The notes: generated by a model not told the origin, from the letters alone. Positions 45,292 through 55,744 are shown, numbered from the stretch's first letter. The stretch: DNA of 64,000 nt from Solimonas terrae (GCF_011067135.1 NZ_JAAMOW010000003.1:186001-250000), one strand, 5' to 3'. Translations and numbers: made by a program.

Positions 45292-45753
45292 ATGCCGCGA
45301 CTCGAAAGCGAATTTCTCTGCGCGATGCACGCCACCTTGCAGGCGCCGCCGGAAGTGATCGGCCCGACGCCGGAAGGCATACGCGTGAACTTCTATGTCA
45401 CCGGCGGCACGCTCGATGGTCCGCGCCTGAAGGGCAGGCTGCGCGCCGTCGGTGCGGATTTCTTCACGCTGCGCCGCGATGGCGTGGGCGAACTCGATGT
45501 GCGCACGACGATCGAAACCGATGACGGTGCACTGATCTACGTGCAGTACCACGGCGTCGGCGACCTGGGCGAGCAGGGCTACGAGCGCTTTCTTGCCGGC
45601 GAACTGCCGCCGCGCGTCGCGCTGCAGACCGGTCCGCGCTTCAGCTCTGCGCATCCGGATTACCAGTGGCTGCACCGTCTGTACTGCGTCGGCCGCGGTG
45701 AAGTCGACATGCAGACTTTCGAAGTGCGTTACGACATTCACGCACTTCGCTGA
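45292..45753 (+). CDS. DUF3237 domain protein
   Basis: 153 residues from the ATG at 45292; a GTG three codons upstream directly abuts the previous stop codon and is an alternative. Typical DUF3237 content: FYVTGGTLDGPRLKGRL, VGADFFTLRRDGVGELDVR, TDDGALIYVQYHG and HRLYCVGRGE near the end. The family is a small beta-barrel without an established reaction, seen in many catabolic clusters. It is cytoplasmic and shares an operon with neighbours on both sides. Confidence 0.78.
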   Translation: MPRLESEFLCAMHATLQAPPEVIGPTPEGIRVNFYVTGGTLDGPRLKGRLRAVGADFFTLRRDGVGELDVRTTIETDDGALIYVQYHGVGDLGEQGYERFLAGELPPRVALQTGPRFSSAHPDYQWLHRLYCVGRGEVDMQTFEVRYDIHALR

Positions 45754-45766
45754 CAGGGAGAACGAC

Positions 45767-47800
45767 ATGGTTCAGGAAGGCGAACTGCTGTGGACGCCGC
45801 GCCCCGAGTTCGCGCAGCGCTCGCAGCTGGCGCGCTACCAGAACTGGCTGCGCGAGCGGCGCGGCCTGGACTTCGCGCTCGACGACTACGCCGGTCTCTG
45901 GCGATGGTCGGTGGATCAACCCGAGCAGTTCTGGGAGACGATCTGGGATTACTTCGACGTGCAGGCGACGGTGCCGTTCTCGCGCGTGCTCGATCGTCGC
46001 CAGATGCCCGGCGTGAAGTGGTTCGAGGATTCCCGGCTCAACTATGCCGAGCACATGCTGCGTCACGAGGCGATCGCGCCGGACGCCGTGGTCTTCCATC
46101 ACCGCTCCGAGACGCGGCCGCTGGCGCAGATGCGCTGGCGCGATCTCGGCGCCCAGGTCCGCGTGCTTGCCACGCGGCTGCGCGCGCTGGGCGTGCGCCC
46201 GGGCGATCGCGTCGTGTCCTACATGCCGAACGTGCCGGAGACCGCGATCGCGATGCTGGCAACCACCGCGATCGGCGCGACCTGGTCATCGGCGGCACCG
46301 GAATTCGGCGTCAAGACGGTGATCGAACGCTTCTCGCAGATCGAGCCGAAAGTGCTGTTCGCAGCCGACGGCTATCGTTTCGGCGGCAAGGATTTCGCGC
46401 GCGCGGCGGAAGTGCGGCGCATCGTCGACGCCCTGCCGTCGCTGGAGACGGTCGTCTGGCTGCCGCATCTCGACCCGCAGGCAGCGCCACCGGCCTGGCC
46501 GCAGCTGCGCAGCTGGGCCGACGTGATGGATCATGCGCCGGTGTCGCGCGAAGCGTTCCGCTACGAACAGGTCGCCTACGATCACGCGCTCTGGGTGGTG
46601 TTCTCGTCCGGCACTACCGGGCTGCCCAAGGCCATCGTCCACAGCCATGTCGGCGCCCTGCTCGAACACCTGAAGCTGCTGCACTTCCATCTCAATCTCG
46701 GCCCCGAGTCGGTGATGTTCTTCTACAGCACCACCGGCTGGATGATGTGGAACCTGTTGCTTGCGGCCTTGCTGACCGGCAGCGCCGTCGTGCTCTACGA
46801 CGGCAATCCCGCGCACCCGTCGCCGGACTTTCTCTGGCAGCTTGCGGCCGATACCGGCACGACCTCGTTCGGCGCCAGCCCGACCTATGTGCAGATGATG
46901 GAGAAGGCCGGCCTGGTGCCGCGCGAACGTTTCGACCTGAGCCGGCTCGAATCGATTGTCGTCGCCGGCGCGCCGTCGACGCCGGAAACCTTCGCCTGGT
47001 TCTACCGCAGCGTGAAGCAGGACCTCTGGGTCACCTCGCAGTCCGGCGGTACGGAGCTGTGCAGCGGCTTCGTCGGTGCGGCGCCGACACTGCCGGTGCA
47101 TGCCGGCGAGATCCAGACGCGTCTGCTCGGCATGGACGTGCATGCGTTCACCGACGACGGTCGCGAGATCGTCGATGAGGTTGGCGAGCTGGTCGTGACC
47201 ACGCCGTTTCCGTCGATGCCGATCCGCTTCTGGAACGACGATGGCGACAAGCGCTACCGGGAATCCTATTTCGAAGTGTTCCCGAACGTCTGGCGGCACG
47301 GCGATTTCATCAAGATCAATGCGCGCGGCGGCTGCTACATCTACGGCCGTTCGGATTCGACGCTGAACCGCTTCGGCGTGCGCATCGGCACCGCGGAGAT
47401 CTACCGCGCGGTCGAGCAGGTTCCGGAAGTTGCCGACAGCCTGATCGTCTGCGTCGAGTTGCCGGGCGGCAACTTCTTCATGCCGCTGTTCGTCAGGCTC
47501 AAACCGGGCATCGCGCTCGACGAGGCGCTGGGCAAGCGCATCAACGCCAAGCTGCGCGAGGACTGCAGCCCGCGCCACGTCCCCGACCGGATCTACGCGG
47601 TCGAAGCGATCCCGTACACGCTGACCGGCAAGAAGATGGAAGTGCCGGTGCGCAAGCTGCTGCTCGGCTGGCCGCTGGAGAAGGCGGCCAGCCGTGACGC
47701 GATGATGAATCCGGAGGCGATCGACTGGTATGTCCGCTTCGCTGACACGTCCACCGATTACGACTGGCGTGGCAAGTCGCGCCAGCAGGCCTCGGCCTGA
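45767..47800 (+). CDS. acetoacetate-CoA ligase-type AMP-forming enzyme, copy 2
   Basis: 677 residues from the ATG at 45767, preceded by GGGAG. Motifs: FSSGTTGLPKAIVHSH, TTGWMMWN, SQSGGTELCSGF and TLTGKKMEVPVRKLL. N-terminal LWTPRPEFAQRSQLARYQNWL is the acetoacetyl-CoA synthetase-specific region. It lies in the carboxylase 2 operon, so it is the best candidate to activate that enzyme's beta-keto acid product. It resembles copy 3 (49748) more than copy 1 (34259): both share VPETAIAMLATTAIGA and LPVHAGEIQ. Confidence 0.87.
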   Translation: MVQEGELLWTPRPEFAQRSQLARYQNWLRERRGLDFALDDYAGLWRWSVDQPEQFWETIWDYFDVQATVPFSRVLDRRQMPGVKWFEDSRLNYAEHMLRHEAIAPDAVVFHHRSETRPLAQMRWRDLGAQVRVLATRLRALGVRPGDRVVSYMPNVPETAIAMLATTAIGATWSSAAPEFGVKTVIERFSQIEPKVLFAADGYRFGGKDFARAAEVRRIVDALPSLETVVWLPHLDPQAAPPAWPQLRSWADVMDHAPVSREAFRYEQVAYDHALWVVFSSGTTGLPKAIVHSHVGALLEHLKLLHFHLNLGPESVMFFYSTTGWMMWNLLLAALLTGSAVVLYDGNPAHPSPDFLWQLAADTGTTSFGASPTYVQMMEKAGLVPRERFDLSRLESIVVAGAPSTPETFAWFYRSVKQDLWVTSQSGGTELCSGFVGAAPTLPVHAGEIQTRLLGMDVHAFTDDGREIVDEVGELVVTTPFPSMPIRFWNDDGDKRYRESYFEVFPNVWRHGDFIKINARGGCYIYGRSDSTLNRFGVRIGTAEIYRAVEQVPEVADSLIVCVELPGGNFFMPLFVRLKPGIALDEALGKRINAKLREDCSPRHVPDRIYAVEAIPYTLTGKKMEVPVRKLLLGWPLEKAASRDAMMNPEAIDWYVRFADTSTDYDWRGKSRQQASA

Positions 47801-47814
47801 GCCAGGAGAAGACA

Positions 47815-48573
47815 ATGCGCGTGAAGGACAAGGTTTGTGTCGTCAGCGGCGGTGCACGCGGTCTGGGCCTCGCCGCGGCCGAGGCGCTGCTTGCCGAAGG
47901 TGCGAAAGTGCTGATCACCGACGTCGATGCCGGTGTCGGCGAGGCGGAGGCCGCCAGACTGGGCAGCAATGCAATGTTCCGCCGGCACGATGTCACCGAC
48001 GCCGGCCAGTGGAACGCAAGTCTCGACGCCGCCGTCGACAAATGGGGACGGCTCGATGTCGTCGTCAACAATGCCGGCATCGCCGATCTGGTCGACATCG
48101 AGAACATCACGGCGCAGGTCTGGCAGCGTACGCTCGACATCAATCTCAGCGGCGTGATGCTCGGCACGCAGACGGCGATCGCACGCATGAAGGGCAGGGG
48201 TGGATCGATCGTCAACATCGCGTCGATCGAGGGCATGCTCGGCGAAGCCGCGCTGCCGGCTTACAACGCGGCCAAGGGTGGCGTGCGCATTTTCACGCGC
48301 TCGGCTGCGATTCATTGCGCCCGCAGTGGCTACAACATCCGCATCAACAACGTCTGCCCCGGCTTTGCCGAAACGCAGATGGTCAGTGGCGCGCTCGCAA
48401 CCCTGGCACCGGAGCAGGCGCAGGCCTTCGCCGAAAAGACGCTGGCGCGCATTCCGATGGGACGCTTCGCCAGGCCGTCCGAAATCGCGGCTGCGGTGCT
48501 GTTCCTTGCGTCGGATGAATCCAGTTACGTGACCGGCTCCGACCTCGTCGTCGACGGCGGCATGACCGCATAA
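47815..48573 (+). CDS. SDR family oxidoreductase 2
   Basis: 252 residues. Cofactor motif SGGARGLGLAAAE, VVNNAGIAD, active-site YNAAK, and the Asp of LITDVDAG favouring NAD. CCAGGAGAAGAC precedes the ATG, 14 bp after the ligase. Similar in length and fold to the SDR at 43630 but clearly a different subfamily. Possible role is oxidation of an alcohol or 3-hydroxyacyl intermediate. Confidence 0.87.
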   Translation: MRVKDKVCVVSGGARGLGLAAAEALLAEGAKVLITDVDAGVGEAEAARLGSNAMFRRHDVTDAGQWNASLDAAVDKWGRLDVVVNNAGIADLVDIENITAQVWQRTLDINLSGVMLGTQTAIARMKGRGGSIVNIASIEGMLGEAALPAYNAAKGGVRIFTRSAAIHCARSGYNIRINNVCPGFAETQMVSGALATLAPEQAQAFAEKTLARIPMGRFARPSEIAAAVLFLASDESSYVTGSDLVVDGGMTA

Positions 48574-48602
48574 ACAAACAACGGAACCCTGAGGAGAGAT
48601 CC

Positions 48603-49730
48603 ATGAGCAAGAAACCCGTCGTCATCTATGGCGTGACCGGCTACACCGGCCGTCTGGTCGCCGAATACCTGCGCGAGTATCGCGTGCCGTTCGTGGCCGC
48701 CGGCCGTGACGGCAAGCGCATCAAGGAAGTGCTCGACAAGGTGCCGGGCATCGAGAATGCCGACTACGAGATCGCCGAGGTCGAGCACACTACTGAAGCG
48801 CTGACCAGGCTCATGAAGGGCGCCAAGGTCATGTGCAACATGGTCGGGCCGTTCATGAAGTACGGCGACGAGGCGGTCGAGGCCTGTCTCAATGCCGGTG
48901 CGCACTACACGGATACCAACGGCGAGCAGAACTGGATGATGCATGCCGAGGAAAAGTGGGGCGCCAAGTTCGCGGCGAAGAACCTGCTGCTGTCGCCGGG
49001 CATCGCGCAGATGTACACGACCGGCGAGATCGCCGCGAACATCTGCCTCGAGACGCCGGGACTCGACACGCTCGACATCCTCGTGCTGTGGAAGGGCTTC
49101 CCGACCTATGCGTCGACGCAGACCATCTTCAGCATCCTCACCGCCAACTTCTACTATCTCGAAAACAAGCAGTACGTGCAGTGGGCGCCGACCGCGAAAT
49201 CCGAGGTCGTGGTGCCCGGCCAGCACGAGGTCGCAATGGCACTGCCGTGGGGTGGCACCGCGCATCCGGTCTGGTTCAAGAATGATCCGCGCGTGTCGAG
49301 CTGCAAGGCGCAGGGTGGCGTGTTTGCGCGGCCGGTGATGGAAGGTGTGGTGCAGATCACCGGCGTGATCGAGGAAAAGATCAAGCAACTGCCGAAGGCC
49401 GAACAGGAGAAGGCGCTGTCCGACATGGCGGCGAGCCTGCAGTCCGGCATGCCGCCGCGCGAGAATCCGCGCGAGAACATTTCCGTGGATTCGGTGCATG
49501 CCAGTGGTCCGCTCGGTCATGCGCACTGCGTGATTCACGGCAATTGCAACTACAAGCAGACCGGCCTGCTGCAGGCTTACGCGGCCTATCACCTGGTGCA
49601 GGCGCCGCCGAAGCGTCACGGCTTCGCGTCCGGCTGCCAGGCCTTCGGCCATCGCGAGCTGCTTGGCGTACTGCAGAGCTTCGGTCTGGTGTCGAAACCG
49701 CAGCTGACGGTCAACGCGTTCAGCGCCTGA
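48603..49730 (+). CDS. saccharopine dehydrogenase-like protein (DUF5938-type)
   Basis: 375 residues. The N-terminus has a Rossmann motif VIYGVTGYTGRLVAEYL (GxxGxxG-like), as in trans-acting enoyl reductases and saccharopine dehydrogenase-like proteins. The remainder (GPFMKYGDEAVEACLNAGAHY, then PGIAQMYTTGEIAANICLE) matches proteins carrying the DUF5938 C-terminal domain. Such proteins are predicted NAD(P)-dependent oxidoreductases with no defined substrate. GAGGAGAG precedes the ATG. Gap to the next ligase 17 bp. Confidence 0.75.
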   Translation: MSKKPVVIYGVTGYTGRLVAEYLREYRVPFVAAGRDGKRIKEVLDKVPGIENADYEIAEVEHTTEALTRLMKGAKVMCNMVGPFMKYGDEAVEACLNAGAHYTDTNGEQNWMMHAEEKWGAKFAAKNLLLSPGIAQMYTTGEIAANICLETPGLDTLDILVLWKGFPTYASTQTIFSILTANFYYLENKQYVQWAPTAKSEVVVPGQHEVAMALPWGGTAHPVWFKNDPRVSSCKAQGGVFARPVMEGVVQITGVIEEKIKQLPKAEQEKALSDMAASLQSGMPPRENPRENISVDSVHASGPLGHAHCVIHGNCNYKQTGLLQAYAAYHLVQAPPKRHGFASGCQAFGHRELLGVLQSFGLVSKPQLTVNAFSA

Positions 49731-49747
49731 GCGACCGCGCAAGGAGC

Positions 49748-51781
49748 ATGAAGGTGGCCCTGAAGATCGCACCGGCCGCGACGCATGTCGCGGAAGGTGC
49801 GCATCTGTGGACGCCGCCCGCCGAGCGTGCGTCCGCTGCCGCTGTCGAACACTTCCGCTACTGGGTCAATGCCCGGCTCGGTCTCGACCTACCGGACTAC
49901 GATGCCCTGTGGCGCTGGTCGATCGACAGCAACGATGCGTTCTGGGCCGCGATCTGGCGCTATTTCGACATCCGCTCGGACACGCCGTACGCCAGAGTCT
50001 GCAGCGCGCGGGAGATGCCGGGCGCGCTCTGGTTCGAGGGAGCGCGCGTCAACTATGCCGAGCATCTGCTGCGCCACGAATCGCGCAGCCCGGACGCGCC
50101 GGCCCTGATGCATGCCTCGGAGCTGCGGCCACTGGAGTCGACGAGCTGGCGCGAACTCGGCCGCCGGGTGCGGATCGTCGCGGAAAAACTGCGCGCACTG
50201 GGCATCGCACCCGGCGATCGGGTGGCGGCGTACATGCCGAACGTGCCGGAGACCGCAATCGCGATGCTGGCGACGACCGCGATCGGCGCGGTCTGGACGG
50301 CGGCTTCGCCGGAGTTCGGCGCGCGCACGGTAATCGACCGTTTCGCGCAACTGGCGCCGAAGCTGCTGTTCGTCGTCGATGGCTACCGCTTCGCGGGCGA
50401 GGATTTTCCGCGTGACGCGCAGGTCAGCGAGATCGTCGCCGGCCTCGCCAGTCTCGAACACGTGGTCTGTCTGCCGTATCTGCAGCCGCTGGACGCGCCG
50501 ATCGTGCCGGGCGCACTGCGCTGGGGCGAACTGATCGAAGGGCCCGATGTGTCCGTCGCACAGTTCCGCTACGAGCGCGTCGACCACGATCATCCACTGT
50601 GGGTGCTGTTTTCGTCCGGGACGACGGGTCTGCCGAAAGCGGTCGTGCACAGTCATGTCGGCATCCTCGTCGAGCACTGCAAGCTGACGGCGTTTCACGT
50701 TGGCCTGCGGCCCGGTTCGCGGCCGATGTTCTATTCGACGACCGGCTGGATGATGTGGAACGTGCTGCTGTCGGGCATGCTGCAAGGTGCCACGCCGGTG
50801 CTGTACGACGGCTGCCCGATCGGCCCCGATCCTGCGGTGTTGTGGAAGCTGATCGAGCAGGCCCGCGTCACGCATTTCGGGACCAGCCCGAGCTTCGCGC
50901 AGATCATGCAGAAGGATGGCCTGCAGCCGCGCCGCGACTTCGATCTGTCGGCGCTGGAGATGGTGCTGCTGGCCGGCTCGCCGGCGATGCCGGAAACCTT
51001 CGCGTGGTTCTACGACGAGGTGAAGCCGGAACTGTGGGTGACCTCGCAGAGCGGCGGCACCGAGTTTGCGTCGGCGCTCGTCGGTGCCGTGCCGACCCTG
51101 CCCGTGCACGCCGGCGAGATCCAGTCGCGCCTGCTCGGCATGGACGTCCAGGTCTGGAACGAGCAGGGTGTCGAGCTGGTCGATCAGGTCGGCGAGCTGG
51201 TCATCACCAATCCCTGTCCGTCGATGCCGATCCGTTTCTGGAACGACGGCGATGGCCAGCGCTATCGCGACGCGTACTTCTCGACCTGGCCCGGTGTCTG
51301 GCGGCATGGCGACTGGATCAAGCGCAATGCGCGCGGCGGCAGCTACATCTATGGCCGCAGCGATTCGATCCTCAATCGCTACGGCGTCTGCATCGGCACG
51401 GCGGAAATCTATCGCAGTGTCGAGCGCATCGCGGACATCAGCGACAGCCTCATCGTCTGCTGCGAGTTGGCAGGCGGTCGCTTCTTCATGCCGATGTTCG
51501 TCAAGCTGCGCGACGGCGGCGCGCTCGACGAGAAACTGCGCGAGAAGATAAAACGGCAGCTGCGCATCGACTGCAGCCCCCGCCATGTTCCGGACCAGCT
51601 CTACGCGGTCGACGACATTCCCTACACGCTGACCGGCAAGAAGATGGAAGTGCCGGTGCGCAAACTGCTGGCCGGCTGGCCGCTGGAAAAAGCGGCGAAT
51701 CGCGATGCCATGCAGAATCCCGCAGCGATCGACTGGTTCGTGCGCTTCCGTTCCGACAACCGCGTCATGCTCAGCAGCTGA
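49748..51781 (+). CDS. acetoacetate-CoA ligase-type AMP-forming enzyme, copy 3
   Basis: 677 residues from the ATG at 49748 (AAGGAG directly before). Motifs: FSSGTTGLPKAVVHSH, TTGWMMWN, SQSGGTEFASALVG, and the catalytic-lysine segment TLTGKKMEVPVRKLL. It is the second ligase of the same operon. The two may act on different chain lengths or on a downstream acid. Confidence 0.87.
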   Translation: MKVALKIAPAATHVAEGAHLWTPPAERASAAAVEHFRYWVNARLGLDLPDYDALWRWSIDSNDAFWAAIWRYFDIRSDTPYARVCSAREMPGALWFEGARVNYAEHLLRHESRSPDAPALMHASELRPLESTSWRELGRRVRIVAEKLRALGIAPGDRVAAYMPNVPETAIAMLATTAIGAVWTAASPEFGARTVIDRFAQLAPKLLFVVDGYRFAGEDFPRDAQVSEIVAGLASLEHVVCLPYLQPLDAPIVPGALRWGELIEGPDVSVAQFRYERVDHDHPLWVLFSSGTTGLPKAVVHSHVGILVEHCKLTAFHVGLRPGSRPMFYSTTGWMMWNVLLSGMLQGATPVLYDGCPIGPDPAVLWKLIEQARVTHFGTSPSFAQIMQKDGLQPRRDFDLSALEMVLLAGSPAMPETFAWFYDEVKPELWVTSQSGGTEFASALVGAVPTLPVHAGEIQSRLLGMDVQVWNEQGVELVDQVGELVITNPCPSMPIRFWNDGDGQRYRDAYFSTWPGVWRHGDWIKRNARGGSYIYGRSDSILNRYGVCIGTAEIYRSVERIADISDSLIVCCELAGGRFFMPMFVKLRDGGALDEKLREKIKRQLRIDCSPRHVPDQLYAVDDIPYTLTGKKMEVPVRKLLAGWPLEKAANRDAMQNPAAIDWFVRFRSDNRVMLSS

Positions 51782-51798
51782 GCACCGAGGCCATACCG

Positions 51799-52830
51799 AT
51801 GACCGAAACCGCTGCCGAGAACCGGCGCATTGTGCTTGCACGTCGTCCGGACGCGAGCCTGCAGCACGGCGACCTGCGCATGGAGCGCGTGCCGCTGCCG
51901 ACGATCGACGACGGCGAACTGCTGCTGCGCACGCTGTGGCTGTCACTGGACCCGTACATGCGCAGCCGCATGAACGACGCGCCGTCCTACGCCGAACCGG
52001 TCGCGATCGACGCGGTGATGGTGGGCGCGACGGTCAGCCGGGTCATCGCATCGAAGCACGCCGCCCACGCCGTCGGCGATCTCGTGCTCGCCGCCAGCGG
52101 CTGGCAGGACTACGCCGTGTCGGACGGCACCGGCCTGACGCGGCTCGACACCGACATGCCGCGTCCATCGCTGGCGCTTGGTGCGATGGGCATGCCCGGC
52201 TTCACGGCATTCGTCGGCATGCTCGATATCGGCCAGCCGAAAGTCGGCGAGACCGTACTGGTGTCGGCGGCGACCGGGGCCGTCGGTTCGATCGCCGGGC
52301 AGATCGCGAAGCTGCGCGGTGCACGCGTCGTCGGCATCGCCGGCGGTGACGAGAAATGCCGTTACGCCGTCGAACAGCTGCACTTCGACGCCTGCGTCGA
52401 TCATCAGCAACACGATTTCGCCGAGCGCCTGGCGGCGGCCTGTCCGTCGGGTGTGGATGTGTTCTTCGAGAACGTCGGTGGCGCGGTCTGGGAAGCGGCC
52501 CTGCCGCTGCTCAATGATCACGCGCGCATCGCGCTGAGCGGCCTGATCGCGAACTACAACCGCGCCGCGCCGAGCGACGGCCCGGATCAGACGGCGCAGT
52601 GGCTGCGCATCCTCCTGACCCGGCGCGTGAGCCTGCGGGGTTTCATCATCTTCGAGCACTACAAGACGCGCCATGAGGCGTTCGTCGAGCAGATGAGCGG
52701 CTGGCTGCGCGAGCAGCGGATCGTCGTCGTCGAGGACGTGATCGAAGGTCTCGAACACGCACCGGCCGGCCTGATGGGTCTGTTGCGTGGCGACAATCTC
52801 GGCAAGCTCGTCGTCCGCGTCGCCGATTGA
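51799..52830 (+). CDS. NADP-dependent MDR oxidoreductase (COG2130), copy 2
   Basis: 343 residues. YxxxSLDPYMRSRM-type N-terminal motif (LWLSLDPYMRSRMND), cofactor loop SAATGAVGSIAGQIAK, and FENVGGAVWEA. Paralogue of the protein at 22783 and more typical of the curcumin-reductase/leukotriene-type group. Last gene of the carboxylase 2 operon; no obvious terminator in the 83 bp before the convergent LAL regulator. Confidence 0.85.
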   Translation: MTETAAENRRIVLARRPDASLQHGDLRMERVPLPTIDDGELLLRTLWLSLDPYMRSRMNDAPSYAEPVAIDAVMVGATVSRVIASKHAAHAVGDLVLAASGWQDYAVSDGTGLTRLDTDMPRPSLALGAMGMPGFTAFVGMLDIGQPKVGETVLVSAATGAVGSIAGQIAKLRGARVVGIAGGDEKCRYAVEQLHFDACVDHQQHDFAERLAAACPSGVDVFFENVGGAVWEAALPLLNDHARIALSGLIANYNRAAPSDGPDQTAQWLRILLTRRVSLRGFIIFEHYKTRHEAFVEQMSGWLREQRIVVVEDVIEGLEHAPAGLMGLLRGDNLGKLVVRVAD

Positions 52831-52913
52831 TTGCGGGCGCGTGCCCGGCGCGATCACGATCAATGTGGCGCGCCGCCGCATTTACCAGGCGCCGCTGCAG
52901 CGAGGTCCCCGTC

Positions 52914-55634
52914 TCAGCGGATGAGCGCCATCTGCCGCGCGGCATTGATCGCCTGCAGGCGGCTGCCGACGGCGAGCTTCGAGTAGATGTTCTTGAGGTG
53001 AAACTTGACGGTGTTCTCGGATACGAAGAGGCGCCGCGCCATTTCCTTGTTCGACACGCCGTTGGCGAGGTAGACGAGGATTTCCGTTTCGCGATCGGTC
53101 AGCGGTTCCAGCGGCTGGAAGCCGGACTGCGCCGGCGCCGTGCGATCGGCGTCGACCAGCTGGCCGCTGCGCGACAGGAGCTGCGAGACGAAGACCTGCA
53201 AGGGCGCCAGGCTTTGATCGCCGGCGGCGATGTCGCGCATCAGCGAGGCATGTTCGTCGCGCAGCAGCGGCAGCAATGACGCCCCCTCGTCCATGAAGAT
53301 CCGCACGAAACTCTCGGGCGCCGCAAGCTGCACGGCACGACGCAGGCTGCGTCGCGCGAGGTTGTCGCTGCCACGCCCGTGGTGGGCGAGCGCTTCGAGG
53401 ACCACCAGCTTCAGCAAGCGGTACTGACGTCGCTGCCGCTGCGCAGCGGCGATCTCGGTCGAGATGCGCGCCAGCGCCGCCTCGTGACGGCCGCCGTGCA
53501 GGTCGAGCCGGATCCTGCCGATCGCATCGCCTTCGATCGATTCGGAAAAGATCATCCAGCCATCGGGCAGTTCGAATTCCGCCTGCGTCGGAATGCGGCT
53601 GGCGATCGCCTGGGCGCGTTCGACTTCGCCAGCCAGCAGTGCGCGCCGCACGCGCTCCCAGGCAACGATGCGCAGGAGCCGCGGCCAGCCGGCGTTGTGC
53701 GCAAGCTGCTCGGCCTCGGCGAGCACTTCGTCGGCGCGATTGGCGCGGCCACGGGCATCCTGGATGCGCGCCATCGCCAGATAGCCGAGCGCGAGGAAGT
53801 CGAGCAGCACCGCGTCGGTGATCAGATCATGGAACTGCAGGAACATCGATTCGGCGAGATCGAGCTCGTCGCATTCGTAGAGCGCGTAGATGTAGCAGGC
53901 GACCAGCGATGCGGCGGCGAACGACTTGTCGAGATCGAGATGCTGTTCGGCGAGGCCGGCTCGGTAATGCGTCAGGGCATCGTTGAGCCGGCCCTGCATG
54001 ATCAGGCTGATGCCGTGCACCGCGAACGAATAGCCGCCGCTGAACGCGGCATCGCCGCGCGTGCCGAAGCTGCGCGCGAGTTGCAGGGCTTCGCGCTCGG
54101 CATCGAAGTCGCCGGACGACATCGCCCGGTAGCCGCTGAGATTGGCTGCCGCGCTGAGCTCGAAGGCGCGAAAGCCCTCCGGCTGCTGGTCGCGCAGCTG
54201 CATGGTGTCGACGATGCTGAAGGCCAGCGGCACGTCGTCGACGACCATCGCCAGCATCGAGCGCACGACGCTGGAGTCGATGTGCTTTTCGGACGCCTTT
54301 TCGAGAATCGACAGCAGAGGCCGCAGCTTGTGATGCCGGCGCAGGAACACCAGTGCCCAGGCAATCTTCACCGCCAGCTCGGGATGCAGGGCGATCTGGT
54401 CGAGCGGCAGCGCGTCGGACCAGCGCTCGACGGTCGCCAGATTGGCATCGACGATCAGGCGGTCGGCCCAGACGTTCATGATCTCGACCGCGAACACGTA
54501 ATTGCGCGCGGCGATCGCGTGATGAATGGCGTCCTCGTGCATGCCGTGCGCGTAGAACCAGTCGGCGGCGCGCCGGTGCACGGTGTCGAGCAGGGCCGGT
54601 TCTTCGCCGCGCGTCTGGTCGGCGAGGAACGACGAGAACAGGGTGTGGTACTTGAACCAGCTCAGTTCCGAATCCAGGCAGCGCAGGAACAGGCCGGAAC
54701 GTTCGAGGAACAGCAGGATGCTTTGCGAATCCTGCCAGCCGGTGACTTCGTCGCAGAGGCCGGCCGACAGGCGCGTCAGCACCGAGGTCTGGCGCAGGAA
54801 CTGCTGGATGCGCGGTGGCTGCAGACCGAGCACGTTGTCGGCGAGATACTCGGCAAGCTGGCGCGGCCGGTGCGTGGCCGGATCGAGCAGGGCGCCGCGC
54901 ACCGAGGGGCTGGGCAGACTGAGGCGGAACAACTGCAGCGCTGCCGGCCAGCCCTCGGTCTGGCGATAGATCGCATCGAGTTCCTCGCGGCTGACGCCAA
55001 GGTCCTGGGCCTGACCGAAGAAGCGTTCCGCTTCGGTTTCCGAGAAACGCAGATCGTCCGCGCGCAGCACCAGCGCCTGGTTGTTGACGACCAGGCGCGC
55101 CAGGCCGATTTCCGGAAGTGCGCGGGTGCCGATGAACAGGGTCACATTGTCGGGCAGGCGTTCCAGCAGTTCGCGGAAGACGGCGAGCACGGCGCGATTG
55201 TTGAGCGCCTGGAATTCGTCGAAGTACAGATGCACGGCGCGGTCGAACTGCGCGAGCCGGCTGGCTGCCCAGTCCGACAGCCGACGCCGCGTTGCCCGCG
55301 GCGAGCCCGCTTCTTCGCCGGCGGCGATCGGGCTGTCGTTGCCGAGCCCCTCGACCAGTGCCTGCAGATGGCCGGCGAAGCGGCGCATGTCGTTGTCGGC
55401 TTCGTCCAGCGTCAGCCAGGCGGTGATCGCGCCCTGCGCTTCGCCGTGATGCTTGGCCTGCTGCAGCAGCGTCGATTTGCCATGGCCGGCCGGTGCCTGC
55501 ACGACGACCACGCCGTACGGCGGCGCGCGAAACAGACGTGCCAGCAGTTCCTCACGCTGGATCGCGCCGGGATACGAAATCGGCGTGAAGAATTTGTGCG
55601 TGAACACTTCCATGGGGCGTGCAGCAAAATCCAT
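52914..55634 (-). CDS. MalT-like LuxR family (LAL) transcriptional regulator 2
   Basis: 906 residues from the ATG at 55634, with GGGGAGGAC about 12 bp upstream; an ATG at 55613 has no ribosome site and the long upstream frame is a shadow of queA. Walker A APAGHGKS (47-54), Walker B-like [27 protein letters not shown], a helical TPR-like region, and a C-terminal LuxR helix-turn-helix ([20 protein letters not shown], then [14 protein letters not shown]). Same architecture and length as regulator 1. It stands at the far end of the island, facing the operon, and has no visible CYAYYC-N4-GRRTRG site of its own, so it may be the constitutive sensor. Confidence 0.9.
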   Translation of the reverse strand: MDFAARPMEVFTHKFFTPISYPGAIQREELLARLFRAPPYGVVVVQAPAGHGKSTLLQQAKHHGEAQGAITAWLTLDEADNDMRRFAGHLQALVEGLGNDSPIAAGEEAGSPRATRRRLSDWAASRLAQFDRAVHLYFDEFQALNNRAVLAVFRELLERLPDNVTLFIGTRALPEIGLARLVVNNQALVLRADDLRFSETEAERFFGQAQDLGVSREELDAIYRQTEGWPAALQLFRLSLPSPSVRGALLDPATHRPRQLAEYLADNVLGLQPPRIQQFLRQTSVLTRLSAGLCDEVTGWQDSQSILLFLERSGLFLRCLDSELSWFKYHTLFSSFLADQTRGEEPALLDTVHRRAADWFYAHGMHEDAIHHAIAARNYVFAVEIMNVWADRLIVDANLATVERWSDALPLDQIALHPELAVKIAWALVFLRRHHKLRPLLSILEKASEKHIDSSVVRSMLAMVVDDVPLAFSIVDTMQLRDQQPEGFRAFELSAAANLSGYRAMSSGDFDAEREALQLARSFGTRGDAAFSGGYSFAVHGISLIMQGRLNDALTHYRAGLAEQHLDLDKSFAAASLVACYIYALYECDELDLAESMFLQFHDLITDAVLLDFLALGYLAMARIQDARGRANRADEVLAEAEQLAHNAGWPRLLRIVAWERVRRALLAGEVERAQAIASRIPTQAEFELPDGWMIFSESIEGDAIGRIRLDLHGGRHEAALARISTEIAAAQRQRRQYRLLKLVVLEALAHHGRGSDNLARRSLRRAVQLAAPESFVRIFMDEGASLLPLLRDEHASLMRDIAAGDQSLAPLQVFVSQLLSRSGQLVDADRTAPAQSGFQPLEPLTDRETEILVYLANGVSNKEMARRLFVSENTVKFHLKNIYSKLAVGSRLQAINAARQMALIR

Positions 55635-55744
55635 AGCCGCGCAGCGTCCTCCCCTCATCCATGCGCCTTCTGTCGAAGCGCGAGCGCGAACTATAGCCCA
55701 GCGTTTTGCGGTTTGTTTTGCTGCGTTGCAGCGCCCGGGCGTGG

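Noticed and set aside
41104-45768. Very long minus-strand open frame (over 1500 codons) opposite the carboxylase 2 genes
   Set aside because: It is a shadow frame caused by high GC content: repetitive His/Arg/Gln-rich translation without domains, fully opposite recognisable HyuB, SDR and DUF3237 genes. Similar shadows lie opposite most large genes in the window.
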